From NCBI RefSeq assembly GCF_963667135.1, contig NZ_OY762974.1, positions 4,043,054 to 4,107,053 of the forward strand: 64,000 bases of DNA. The letters run 5' to 3'. The translations under genes were made by a program, and so were the position numbers. Positions within the stretch are counted from its first letter, which is position 1; every line of letters starts with the position of its first letter. Positions 36,348 through 44,350 of the stretch are shown here, piece by piece. Under the pieces are notes generated by a model. The model was given only the letters and a program-made list of their open reading frames with translations, had not been told where the DNA came from and did not search any database. Source of the stretch: an uncultured Macellibacteroides sp. (GTDB taxonomy: Bacteria; Bacteroidota; Bacteroidia; Bacteroidales; Tannerellaceae).

Positions 36348-37430
36348 ATGAAACAGATGAGAACAATCCTATCAATCGCTTTAGGAATAACCGCAATCGG
36401 TTTAATAACCTCTTGTTCTTCGGGTGCTGAAAAGAAAGCAGCAGCAAAGCCTGTAAAAGTAACCACCATGATTCCTGCGCTGCAGCAGAATGACGGTATT
36501 GTGGCAAACGGTCAGGTTCGTTCTATCGACGTAGCTAATATCGGCACCCGCATCATGGGTACAGTAACAAAAGTACATGTTCGGGTTGGACAGAAAGTTT
36601 CCAAAGGAGCCTCCCTCATATCCATTCAGGATGATGAACTGCAGGCAAAGGAAGGTCAGGCCAACGCTATGATTGCAGAAGCTAAAGCGGCTTTGGATAT
36701 AGCAGAAAAAGATTACAATCGTTATCAGACTTTGTTTGAAAAGAAAAGCGTTTCCCGTAAGGAGTTGGAAAATGTAACATTGAACTACCAGTCTATGAAA
36801 GCTAAATACAGTGCCGCACAGAATATGCAGAAAGAAGTGGCTGCCCACCGTGGATATACTCAATTAAGAGCACCATTCGACGGAGTTGTTACACAGGTTT
36901 CGGCAGACAACGGTATGCTTGCCAGTCCGGGTATGCCATTGGTTGTTATTGAAAAACCGGCTACACTTGAGGTGGTTGCCAGTGTAACAGAAAGCGACAT
37001 AGCATCGGTTAATGAGGGTATGCAGGCTCACATCACAGTTAAATCCATGAATAAGACTTTTACAACGACTGTTCGTGAGAAAAGCACCTCATCTACAACC
37101 ACAGGCGGACAATATGTTATAAAACTTTCTATTCCCGATTCAGTGAAGAAGGGAGTATTTACAGGAATGAACGTACATGTATTTATTCCGGTGGCAAAAA
37201 CAGAAAAAGAAGCCAAAGGTTTACTTATCCCGCAATCGGCACTCATTGAGAAAGATCAGCTAAAGGGTGTATATATTGCCACTTCCGACAACAAGGCATT
37301 ACTTCGCTGGGTACGTTTGGGAAAACAATGGGGTAACGAGGTAGAAGTTCTTTCCGGTCTTAATCCCGACGATAAAGTAATTACCTCATCCGAAGGTAGA
37401 TTGTTCAACAGTTGTTTAATCGCAGAATAA
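36348..37430 (+). CDS. RND efflux periplasmic adaptor (HlyD/AcrA family) lipoprotein
   Basis: Protein of 360 residues. The lipoprotein signal ends at LITSC with lipobox Cys23, followed by SSGAEKKAAAKPVKV. Domains in order: first lipoyl half (TRIMGTVTKVHVRVGQKVSKGASL), alpha-hairpin (about 100-155), second lipoyl half (LRAPFDGVVTQVSADNG), beta-barrel and membrane-proximal domain (GLLIPQSALIEKD). It couples the pump to the TolC-like duct. It lies 17 bp after the TolC gene and 4 bp before the pump gene. Confidence 0.93.
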   Translation: MKQMRTILSIALGITAIGLITSCSSGAEKKAAAKPVKVTTMIPALQQNDGIVANGQVRSIDVANIGTRIMGTVTKVHVRVGQKVSKGASLISIQDDELQAKEGQANAMIAEAKAALDIAEKDYNRYQTLFEKKSVSRKELENVTLNYQSMKAKYSAAQNMQKEVAAHRGYTQLRAPFDGVVTQVSADNGMLASPGMPLVVIEKPATLEVVASVTESDIASVNEGMQAHITVKSMNKTFTTTVREKSTSSTTTGGQYVIKLSIPDSVKKGVFTGMNVHVFIPVAKTEKEAKGLLIPQSALIEKDQLKGVYIATSDNKALLRWVRLGKQWGNEVEVLSGLNPDDKVITSSEGRLFNSCLIAE

Positions 37431-37434
37431 GACC

Positions 37435-40400
37435 ATGAGTAACAAACAAGGATTATCAGGTAATATCGCAGGGGCATTTCTTCAGAGTAAGTTATCTATC
37501 CTGCTTATGGTTGCTTTTCTTTTGGTTGGAATATACAGCACCATGCTAATTCCGCGGGAAGAAGAGCCACAAATAGAAGTTCCTGTTGCCGATATCTTTA
37601 TCGGAATGCCAGGTGCTACTCCTCAGGAGATGGATTCTCGTGTGGTGGCTCCGCTTGAAAAGATTATTTCCAATATAAAAGGGGTTGAGTATGTATATTC
37701 GAATGCCATGCACGACCAGGCCATGATTACTGTTCAGTTTTATGTAGGCAATAATCTGGAGAATTCGCTGGTGCTTCTATACAACGAGCTGATGAAGGGA
37801 ATGGACAAAATGCCCGAGGGAGCTACCATGCCACTCATTAAAACCCGTTCCATTGATGATGTTCCGGCGCTTTCGCTTACCTTATGGAGCGAGAACTACA
37901 GCGATTATTCATTGAAACAACAGGCCGAAGTGTTGGGTAGCGAACTGAAAAAGATTCCCGATGTTTCGTATGTGGATATATTGGGAGGACGAAGCAGACA
38001 GGTTAAAGTTACAGTGGACAAAGATAAAATGGCAGGTAACAACCTGGATTTTACATCGATTTCTAACTATATAAAAGGATCTAACATGCAGATGCAGGCG
38101 GGCAAGATGTACGCCAACAATGAAATGTTTACGGTGGAAACCGGCAACTTCCTTCAATCGGCCGATGATGTAGCTAACCTTATCGTAGGGATGAATAACA
38201 ATCAACCGGTTTACATGCACCAGATTGCTACCATAGAAGAAGGACCTGAGAATCCTTCGCAATACGTTTCCTTCGGTTATGGGAAAGTTGAATCGGACAA
38301 GGCTGGCCGTTTCCCTTCGGAATACGAAGCCGTTACATTGGCCATTTCCAAACGTCAGGGTACAGATGCCATGAAGTTATCCGAAAAGATCCTTGAAAAG
38401 GTAGATCACCTGAAAACGGAATTAATCCCTTCGGATGTACAGGTGAGCGTTACAAGAAACTATGGCAATACAGCTTCGCATAAAGTAAACGAATTGTTAC
38501 TGCACCTTGCAGGAGCTATACTGGCTGTGACTCTATTTGTGATGACGGCCATGGGTTGGCGGGGTGGATTAGTTGTATTCCTTTCGGTACCTGTTACGTT
38601 TGCACTTACATTGTTCGCCTACTACGCAATGGATTATACGCTAAACCGTATTACCCTGTTTGCCCTGGTATTTGTAACCGGAATTGTTGTGGACGACTCC
38701 ATTATCATAGCAGAGAATATGCACCGGCACTTTAAAATGAAGCTGCTTCCCTTCCGGCAGGCTGCCCTGTTTGCCATAAACGAAGTAGGTAATCCTACCA
38801 TTTTGGCTACATTCACCGTAATTGCCGCCGTACTTCCCATGGCATTTGTATCCGGATTGATGGGTCCGTATATGAGTCCAATGCCTATCGGAGCATCCAT
38901 CGCCATGGCTTTCTCTTTGTTAATAGCATTGACCATTACTCCATATCTGGGCTACTTGTTCCTTCGCGAAAAAGAGAAGAAAAGTACATTATCGAAAGAT
39001 GACGTTGTAGGTGATGCCATTGTTGCGGAAGAAAACATGGAAGCGGCGGAAGTACAGCAGGGTAAAGTATACCGTATGTATGAGAAACTGATTTCGCCTA
39101 TGCTTGAATCAAGAAAATTACGTTGGGGATTTATGCTTGTAACAACAGCAATATTGTTGATCTCCTTATCGTTCTTTTATTTCAAACTGGTACCGGTTAA
39201 GATGTTACCGTTCGATAACAAGAATGAATTTCAGGTGGTGATTGATATGCCCGAGGGTACTTCTTTGGAACAAACTGCTGCTGTTACAAAAGAGATAGCC
39301 GCCTATGTAGCTCAGCAGGAAGAAGTCGTTGATTACCAAAGCTACGTGGGAACTTCGGCTCCAATCAGCTTTAACGGCTTGATGCGCCACTACGACCTGC
39401 GTCGCGGTGATAATGTGGCCGACATTCAGGTTAATCTGACCGACAAGGGAGATCGATCCATACAGAGTCACGATATTGCCAAGAAAATGCGTAAACCAAT
39501 CCAGAACATTGCCCGTAAGTTTAATGCGAACGCCAAAGTGGTTGAAGTACCTCCTGGCCCTCCTGTGCTGTCTACGCTGGTAGCCGAGGTTTACGGACCT
39601 GATTACGAAACGCAGATTGAAGTGGCCAAACAGGTTAAGCAGCTATTTGCCAAGACAACGGATGTGGTAGATGTTGACTGGATGGTGGAGAGCGACCATG
39701 ATAAGTATCGTTTCGAAGTAGACAAAGAAAAGTCTATGCAACGAGGAGTTGTTCCGGCTATGGTTACAGCCAACATACGTGCTGCTTTGTCGGGTATGCC
39801 CGTTGGTATAATGCACGATGAACAGGCGGAGAATCCTGTAAACATTGTATTGCAGTTATCCGACATGGACAAGACAAGCATCGATGAGATAAAAAATATA
39901 AAGATCATCAATCAGATGGGACAACCTGTTGCCATTGGTGATATAACGACCATAAAGAAAGAGGTAAAAGAAAAGAGTATCGCCCGTAAAAATCAAAAGC
40001 GCGTTGTATACGTTACAGGAGACATGGCAGGCGAGCTTGAAAGTCCGGTTTATGCGCTGATGAACATGAACGAAGAACTTAAAAAGGTAAAACTTCCGGA
40101 AGGGTACAGCCTTACTGTTCTTAACAGCGAACAGCCTGAAAATGAAAGCGATTATTCCCTGAAATGGGATGGCGAATGGCAGATTACCTACGAAGTATTC
40201 AGAGACCTGGGCATCGCCTTTCTGGTTGCCATCATCATTATCTATATGTTGATTGTGGGATGGTTCCAGAGCTTCTCTGCTCCTCTTGTAATGCTTTCGG
40301 TGATTCCGTTATCGCTTATCGGTATCATTATCGGTCACTGGTTAATGGGAGCATACTTTAGTGCGACTTCCATGATTGGATTTATCGCTCTTGCCGGCGT

Positions 40401-40695
40401 GATGGTGCGAAACTCTATCTTGCTGATAGACTTTATAAACATCAGGCTTAAGGAGGGAGTTCCTGTAAAGCAGGCCATCATCGAATCGGGAGCTGTGCGT
40501 AGTATTCCTATTATTCTTACGGCAGGTACTGTGGTGATTGGAGCTATTGTTATTCTATTTGACCCCTTGTTCCAGGGACTGGCTATCTCGCTTATGGGTG
40601 GAACAATTACCTCAACGCTACTTACCCTTGTGGTAGTTCCTCTGCTGTATTTTAAATTAGTACGAAACAAGTACGTGGATAACAACAATAAATAA
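37435..40695 (+). CDS. RND-family efflux pump (permease subunit)
   Basis: Inner membrane pump of 1086 residues with 12 helices and two large periplasmic loops. The first helix is near residues 15-32 and is followed by IPREEEPQIEVP. The TM4 proton-relay motif TGIVVDDSIIIAEN carries D420/D421. The final helices include GFIALAGVMVRNSILLIDF. The sequence belongs to the branch of RND pumps with one short acidic motif and is closer to drug/solvent or small-molecule exporters than to CusA; the substrate is not evident. Together with TolC and adaptor it makes a full tripartite pump. Confidence 0.93.
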   Translation: MSNKQGLSGNIAGAFLQSKLSILLMVAFLLVGIYSTMLIPREEEPQIEVPVADIFIGMPGATPQEMDSRVVAPLEKIISNIKGVEYVYSNAMHDQAMITVQFYVGNNLENSLVLLYNELMKGMDKMPEGATMPLIKTRSIDDVPALSLTLWSENYSDYSLKQQAEVLGSELKKIPDVSYVDILGGRSRQVKVTVDKDKMAGNNLDFTSISNYIKGSNMQMQAGKMYANNEMFTVETGNFLQSADDVANLIVGMNNNQPVYMHQIATIEEGPENPSQYVSFGYGKVESDKAGRFPSEYEAVTLAISKRQGTDAMKLSEKILEKVDHLKTELIPSDVQVSVTRNYGNTASHKVNELLLHLAGAILAVTLFVMTAMGWRGGLVVFLSVPVTFALTLFAYYAMDYTLNRITLFALVFVTGIVVDDSIIIAENMHRHFKMKLLPFRQAALFAINEVGNPTILATFTVIAAVLPMAFVSGLMGPYMSPMPIGASIAMAFSLLIALTITPYLGYLFLREKEKKSTLSKDDVVGDAIVAEENMEAAEVQQGKVYRMYEKLISPMLESRKLRWGFMLVTTAILLISLSFFYFKLVPVKMLPFDNKNEFQVVIDMPEGTSLEQTAAVTKEIAAYVAQQEEVVDYQSYVGTSAPISFNGLMRHYDLRRGDNVADIQVNLTDKGDRSIQSHDIAKKMRKPIQNIARKFNANAKVVEVPPGPPVLSTLVAEVYGPDYETQIEVAKQVKQLFAKTTDVVDVDWMVESDHDKYRFEVDKEKSMQRGVVPAMVTANIRAALSGMPVGIMHDEQAENPVNIVLQLSDMDKTSIDEIKNIKIINQMGQPVAIGDITTIKKEVKEKSIARKNQKRVVYVTGDMAGELESPVYALMNMNEELKKVKLPEGYSLTVLNSEQPENESDYSLKWDGEWQITYEVFRDLGIAFLVAIIIIYMLIVGWFQSFSAPLVMLSVIPLSLIGIIIGHWLMGAYFSATSMIGFIALAGVMVRNSILLIDFINIRLKEGVPVKQAIIESGAVRSIPIILTAGTVVIGAIVILFDPLFQGLAISLMGGTITSTLLTLVVVPLLYFKLVRNKYVDNNNK

Positions 40696-40703
40696 ACCGG
40701 AAT

Positions 40704-41015
40704 ATGAAACTAATCGTAGTAATGTCTATGGAAGAGGTGGCGGACGCCATCCTCTCCATTCTCAAGCAAGCTTCGGTCCCCGTGTTGAGCATGGTAGAAA
40801 CAAAGGGAATGAAACCAAACATTTCGCTTAGCTTTGCAGCCAGCTGGATTGGAAAGGAAAAACAAACATACAACTCGCTTCTTTACTTTTCGTTTACGGA
40901 TGAAGAAAAAGCAACTAAAGTTGTCCACCTTATTGATGAATATAACAAACAGGAGAAATGCATATTTCCGGCTCATGCCTTTGTATTACCCGTTGAAAGT
41001 TCGTCATTAAAATAA
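40704..41015 (+). CDS. Small PII-like (ferredoxin-fold) protein of the efflux operon
   Basis: Protein of 103 residues with a beta-alpha-beta start (MKLIVVMSMEEVADAILSIL) and a second alpha-beta half (ATKVVHLIDEYNKQ), resembling PII/GlnB-like or DUF3240-type folds. PII-like small proteins are known next to some RND metal pumps. It starts 9 bp after the pump gene. A role as a ligand- or metal-sensing regulator of the pump is inference. The key PII T-loop residues are not evident. Confidence 0.6.
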   Translation: MKLIVVMSMEEVADAILSILKQASVPVLSMVETKGMKPNISLSFAASWIGKEKQTYNSLLYFSFTDEEKATKVVHLIDEYNKQEKCIFPAHAFVLPVESSSLK

Positions 41016-41021
41016 TTGTAT

Positions 41022-41029
41022 TATTTTTG
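41022..41029 (+). promoter_or_regulatory. Putative -7 element (TATTTTTG) for the MarR gene
   Basis: Exact TAnnTTTG match 19 bases before the ATG at 41048 and just after the PII-like gene stop. It may give the regulator its own promoter besides readthrough. Confidence 0.45.
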
Positions 41030-41047
41030 CACATAAAACGAAACAAC

Positions 41048-41401
41048 ATGGACACATTGTGTTTAATAAGAGATATATACAGATCCATCGGCGATTTTGA
41101 AGCAAATTTCCAGCAAACGCACGATCTTTGCCTCAACGAGGGAATGTTATTGTGCACCTTGCAAAAAGGCAAATTATCCTCGGGAGAAATTGCAGAAGCG
41201 CTGGGATTAAGCCATTCTAACGCGTCCAAAGTAATCAAATCCGTGGAAGACAAAGGTCTTGTGGACCGGGTTTTAGGATCAAAAGACAAACGTCAGATGT
41301 ACTTTTCACTCTCCGAAGAAGGTAAAAAACGGTTGTCGGCCATTAAATGCGACAGAGTTGATATCCCTGAACTGCTTAAGAGTGTACTGCCTAAAGAGTA
41401 A
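41048..41401 (+). CDS. MarR-family transcriptional regulator
   Basis: Start chosen at ATG 41048 (MDTLCLIRDIY), giving 117 residues; an in-frame TTG upstream lies inside the likely -7 box. The winged helix-turn-helix spans about residues 35-100: LSSGEIAEALGLSHSNASKVIKSVEDKGLVDRV and the wing LGSKDKRQMYFSLSEEGKKRL with the DxR pair typical of MarR. It is shorter than many MarR proteins but complete in the DNA-binding part. Lying last in the efflux gene cluster, it probably represses that operon, perhaps at the palindrome 34724-34741. Confidence 0.88.
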   Translation: MDTLCLIRDIYRSIGDFEANFQQTHDLCLNEGMLLCTLQKGKLSSGEIAEALGLSHSNASKVIKSVEDKGLVDRVLGSKDKRQMYFSLSEEGKKRLSAIKCDRVDIPELLKSVLPKE

Positions 41402-41422
41402 CAAGAATAATGATAACCAATC

Positions 41423-41468
41423 AAAGGCCGGATTCTTTCTGATAATAGAAAGAGTACGGCCTTTTTTT
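41423..41468. terminator. Intrinsic terminator after the MarR gene
   Basis: AAAGGCCG (41423-41430) pairs with CGGCCTTT (41457-41464); the inside adds TTCTTTCT with AGAAAGAG. A T-tract runs to 41468. A-rich DNA on the other side lets it serve the convergent esterase gene too. Confidence 0.85.
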
Positions 41469-41493
41469 AATTACAGTTATGTATAGATGTAAT

Positions 41494-43164
41494 TTATCCG
41501 TTCAAGGTCTTTCGCGCTTCCCTGTCCGGATCGTTCATTACTTCGCACGTATCATTTAATACCATTACCTCTCCCTTTTCTGATGAATAGCGGGGCCATT
41601 TAGGCAAAGCACCCCCGTTAGGATCTCCGTTCTTCATAAAACTAAGTAACGCGTCGGCCATCTTTACAGATAGTTTCCGCGGACGAGCACCTCCTCCGGT
41701 ATGCGTATACATCAAATCCGTATTTTTATACCAGAAGCAAATGTCGAGGCAATGGAAAGCTCGCATACGATTATCAAACAAAGGAGGTTGCCACCCGAAC
41801 CATGCCATATAAACCGGAGCCGGTTGCTTTAGCTTTGCCTCAGCCGTATTGACTGCCCCCTGACGGGAAGATAGTATCATTGCATACAATTCGATGGGCT
41901 TTACGTTGGGAAATGCTTTTGCGTAGGCACTGACTATAGCCGGAGCCTTGTCGCCACGCGTGGCACGCACTTTTTCTATGACACCTTCCATCGTTATCTT
42001 TTCAATTTCAGGATCCGTACGACTGGGCGACCACTCGTGGAATGTGGTGCATATAAGTAACGGAACATCGGCTTCGTAGGAGGTTGCATCGGAATAAAAA
42101 GTTTCTTTAGGCAGGTGTATGCCATCAGCTACCGGAGCAAATCCCCCACGCATCATCCCTGTGGTGCCCAACTCTTTGTTAAGTTTAGTCGAGGCTGCAT
42201 TAGCTATGACCAGGTATTCTTTCCAGGGAATATTTTGAAGTTCGTCAATCTCGTCGCGGGTAACCCCTGCTTCCTGAAGGATATATTCGCCCAGCTTACG
42301 TGAATAATCCTGACTGAGTGCTCCGGTAGTGCTTCCGCTAAGGGCAACACCTTTATGAACCAGCCATTGTGCTTCGGGCATGGCAAGAATGGTACATACT
42401 TTAGCTCCTCCTCCCGACTGCCCCATAATGGTTACATTTCCCGGATCGCCGCCAAAATTGGCTATATTTTTATTTACCCACCTAAGCGCGGCGATGATAT
42501 CCAACATCCCTACATTGGCGGAATCTTTGTATTTCTCTCCTCCTACTCCCGATAAATCAGAAAATCCTATCGGACCTAACCGATGATTGATAGAACAGAA
42601 AACGATATTACCGTATTTGCTGATATTAGCACCATGATATCCATCCTGTTCGATCCCATTTCCGTTGGTATAGCCTCCGCCATGTAACCATACCATAACC
42701 GGGCGTTTGCCATTATCGTTTATTCCGGGTGTCCATACATTAATAGAAAGACAGTTTTCGCTCACATCATCGTAATTCCAATGATCAGCAAACGTACTGT
42801 AATTGTTGGGAAAACGGTTATCCATGTTCTGTGGTGCCGTATTACCATAGTAAACCGCCGGCTTAATTCCTTCCCAGGGTTCGGGTTCTTTCGGAGCCAT
42901 AAACCGGTTTTTGCCGGAGGTATCGGCACCGTAAGGTATTCCAAGGAAAGTATAAACATCCCGAAGTATATACCCTTTCACTTTGCCGTAGGCAGTATCC
43001 GCAATGGCAATATCATCGCCAATAAACAATATCTGCGAGTCATCATCATCTTTTGCAGACATTTCGGGTGAAGCATAGGAAGATAACGGAACCATCGACC
43101 CCAGTCCTAATGCGGCTGTACCGGTTCCAACAGTCTTAAAGAATTTACGTCTGTCGATTTTCAT
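41494..43164 (-). CDS. Tat-exported type B carboxylesterase
   Basis: Protein of 556 residues. The twin-arginine signal is MKIDRRKFFKTVGTGTAALG, so it is folded before export. Alpha/beta-hydrolase features: oxyanion-hole motif WLHGGGYTNGNG, nucleophile Ser250 in MGQSGGGAKV, a Glu/Asp acid probably near YEADVPLL or HEWSPSRTD, and His in RAFHCLDICFWY. It belongs to the carboxylesterase/lipase (COesterase) family and hydrolyses esters such as acetylated or feruloylated sugars or xenobiotics; the substrate is unknown. It is a single gene between a shared terminator and a long intergenic region. Confidence 0.92.
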   Translation of the reverse strand: MKIDRRKFFKTVGTGTAALGLGSMVPLSSYASPEMSAKDDDDSQILFIGDDIAIADTAYGKVKGYILRDVYTFLGIPYGADTSGKNRFMAPKEPEPWEGIKPAVYYGNTAPQNMDNRFPNNYSTFADHWNYDDVSENCLSINVWTPGINDNGKRPVMVWLHGGGYTNGNGIEQDGYHGANISKYGNIVFCSINHRLGPIGFSDLSGVGGEKYKDSANVGMLDIIAALRWVNKNIANFGGDPGNVTIMGQSGGGAKVCTILAMPEAQWLVHKGVALSGSTTGALSQDYSRKLGEYILQEAGVTRDEIDELQNIPWKEYLVIANAASTKLNKELGTTGMMRGGFAPVADGIHLPKETFYSDATSYEADVPLLICTTFHEWSPSRTDPEIEKITMEGVIEKVRATRGDKAPAIVSAYAKAFPNVKPIELYAMILSSRQGAVNTAEAKLKQPAPVYMAWFGWQPPLFDNRMRAFHCLDICFWYKNTDLMYTHTGGGARPRKLSVKMADALLSFMKNGDPNGGALPKWPRYSSEKGEVMVLNDTCEVMNDPDREARKTLNG

Positions 43165-43338
43165 AATGTATGTAATTTAAGGACCGAAAATAAAACATCG
43201 TAAAAATAATAGATTATTCCATTAATTCACTTACAGTTAACGAATTTATTTCTCACTTATTTACAGAAAAACGAATCGATTGGTCTTTCAAAATCAGCAG
43301 CAGTTAATTTCAATCCCGCTTAAGTTAAACTTCAAAAT

Positions 43339-43404
43339 TATATCTCTTAAGTTGTAAAGATATATCTTTTAAAGCGCAAAGCTATATCTCTTCTAAAACG
43401 CGCC
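43339..43404. repeat. Three 22-bp imperfect tandem repeats
   Basis: Units at 43339-43360, 43361-43382 and 43383-43404 each begin TATATCT and continue CTTAAG/TTTTAAA/CTTCTAA. The third runs directly into the CCCATGGG element. Repeat drift is high and there is no spacer between units. Confidence 0.7.
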
Positions 43405-43490
43405 CATGGGGGTATAAAAACATGCCCATGGGCGCGTTTTTATACCCCCATGGGCGCACGGCACAAAGTGTACGAGAACGAAGCTTAGTT
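43383..43490 (+). repeat. CCCATGGG palindromic element, copy B
   Basis: A perfect 21-bp inverted repeat: 43400-43420 with 43437-43457, around a 16-base loop that itself carries GCCCATGGGC. It therefore has three CCCATGG cores, as in the copy at 17854-17970, and the same downstream tail: GCGCACGGCACAAA, then GT..GA..GAA..TTAGTT. Orientation is the same. The stem could form a cruciform or a long RNA hairpin. Confidence 0.8.
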
Positions 43491-43528
43491 CATTAGAGAA
43501 TGGTCCTTAATCTGTTTGAGGTTTGTTA

Positions 43529-44128
43529 TTACTCTTTAATATGAGCTGTATCAACTTTAAGGAGTCGGTTGCGTAGTTTATCGGCTTCACTTTTACGGAT
43601 TCGGAGGGTCATTTCGCAATTCATGTCGAACGACTGCGATAACACCTCTGGATTGTCTTCCTTAATAATACGCATGATACCGTTCATAAACGGGTATTCG
43701 AATTGGACAGTTATAACTTCATCCACGGTTCGCTCCTCAATGTCGGCAATAGAAAGCACTTCGGCAGCGGCGGTTTTGTAAGCCACGATTAATCCTCCGG
43801 TACCCAGTTTAATTCCACCAAAGTAACGAACAACAACAACAAGCAGATCGGTAAGCCCCAGCGAATTAATTTGCCCCAGTATCGGCTTTCCTGCAGTTCC
43901 CGAAGGTTCGCCATCATCATTGGAGCGAAAGGTAATACGCTCCGGACCTAACATATAGGCCCAACAAACATGCCGGGCATCGTAGTACTGTTTTTTGAAT
44001 TTATCCACCTGCTCTTTTACCTCTTCTACGGTACGTACCGGAACAGCATAAGCAATAAAACGGCTTCTTTTTTCCGTATAGCAACTGTCCACCGCAGCAG
44101 ATATCGTTTTATAGGTATCGTCCGCCAT
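43529..44128 (-). CDS. IMPACT/YigZ-family protein
   Basis: Protein of 199 residues with the UPF0029 (IMPACT) domain in about residues 15-125: KRSRFIAYAVPV, DARHVCWAYMLG, SNDDGEPSGTAGKPIL and VVVVRYFGGIKLGTGGL. The C-terminal DUF1949-like ferredoxin fold follows. Bacterial members bind nucleic acid or ribosomes and their role is still poorly defined. It is the third gene of the uvrA transcription unit, 3 bp after the small hypothetical gene. Confidence 0.9.
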   Translation of the reverse strand: MADDTYKTISAAVDSCYTEKRSRFIAYAVPVRTVEEVKEQVDKFKKQYYDARHVCWAYMLGPERITFRSNDDGEPSGTAGKPILGQINSLGLTDLLVVVVRYFGGIKLGTGGLIVAYKTAAAEVLSIADIEERTVDEVITVQFEYPFMNGIMRIIKEDNPEVLSQSFDMNCEMTLRIRKSEADKLRNRLLKVDTAHIKE

Positions 44129-44131
44129 CCT

Positions 44132-44350
44132 TTAATCAGGTATTTTTGTATGCTGTTCTTTTAGAAAAGCCTGGAAATCATTCTTGATTTCTTGTATCTC
44201 TTCAATAAAATAGGGATCGTTTACTTTATCCTTTACTGCTTCATAATAAGCTTCAATGGCAGCAAGGGCACATACATCCTGCCCGCGAAGCACGAAATAA
44301 GGTTCGTCCTTCTCCACACACTGCTTTATCATTACAATGGGATTCTTCAT
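44132..44350 (-). CDS. Small conserved-looking hypothetical protein in the uvrA operon
   Basis: Protein of 72 residues, acidic, with two predicted helices (about 25-40 and 46-66) and a short N-terminal strand-rich part (MKNPIVMIKQCVEKDEPYFV). No known domain recognised. It starts directly after the uvrA stop and ends 3 bp before the IMPACT-family gene, so both spacing and codon use support a real gene. Function unknown; a small accessory protein of DNA repair is only a guess from context. Confidence 0.7.
   Translation of the reverse strand: MKNPIVMIKQCVEKDEPYFVLRGQDVCALAAIEAYYEAVKDKVNDPYFIEEIQEIKNDFQAFLKEQHTKIPD

Larger units (their letters stand above)
43165..43528. other. Gene-free region of 364 bp with tandem repeats and a CCCATGGG element
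   Basis: From the esterase side: about 170 bp AT-rich DNA, three 22-bp tandem repeats, the palindromic element, and a tail of about 70 bp to the IMPACT-family gene stop. No ORF and no obvious -7 box for the esterase was found. Confidence 0.7.

Noticed and set aside
43339-43404. Tandem repeats considered as a CRISPR array
   Set aside because: Units are 22 bp, adjoin without spacers and differ from each other. A CRISPR array needs near-identical repeats with unique spacers.
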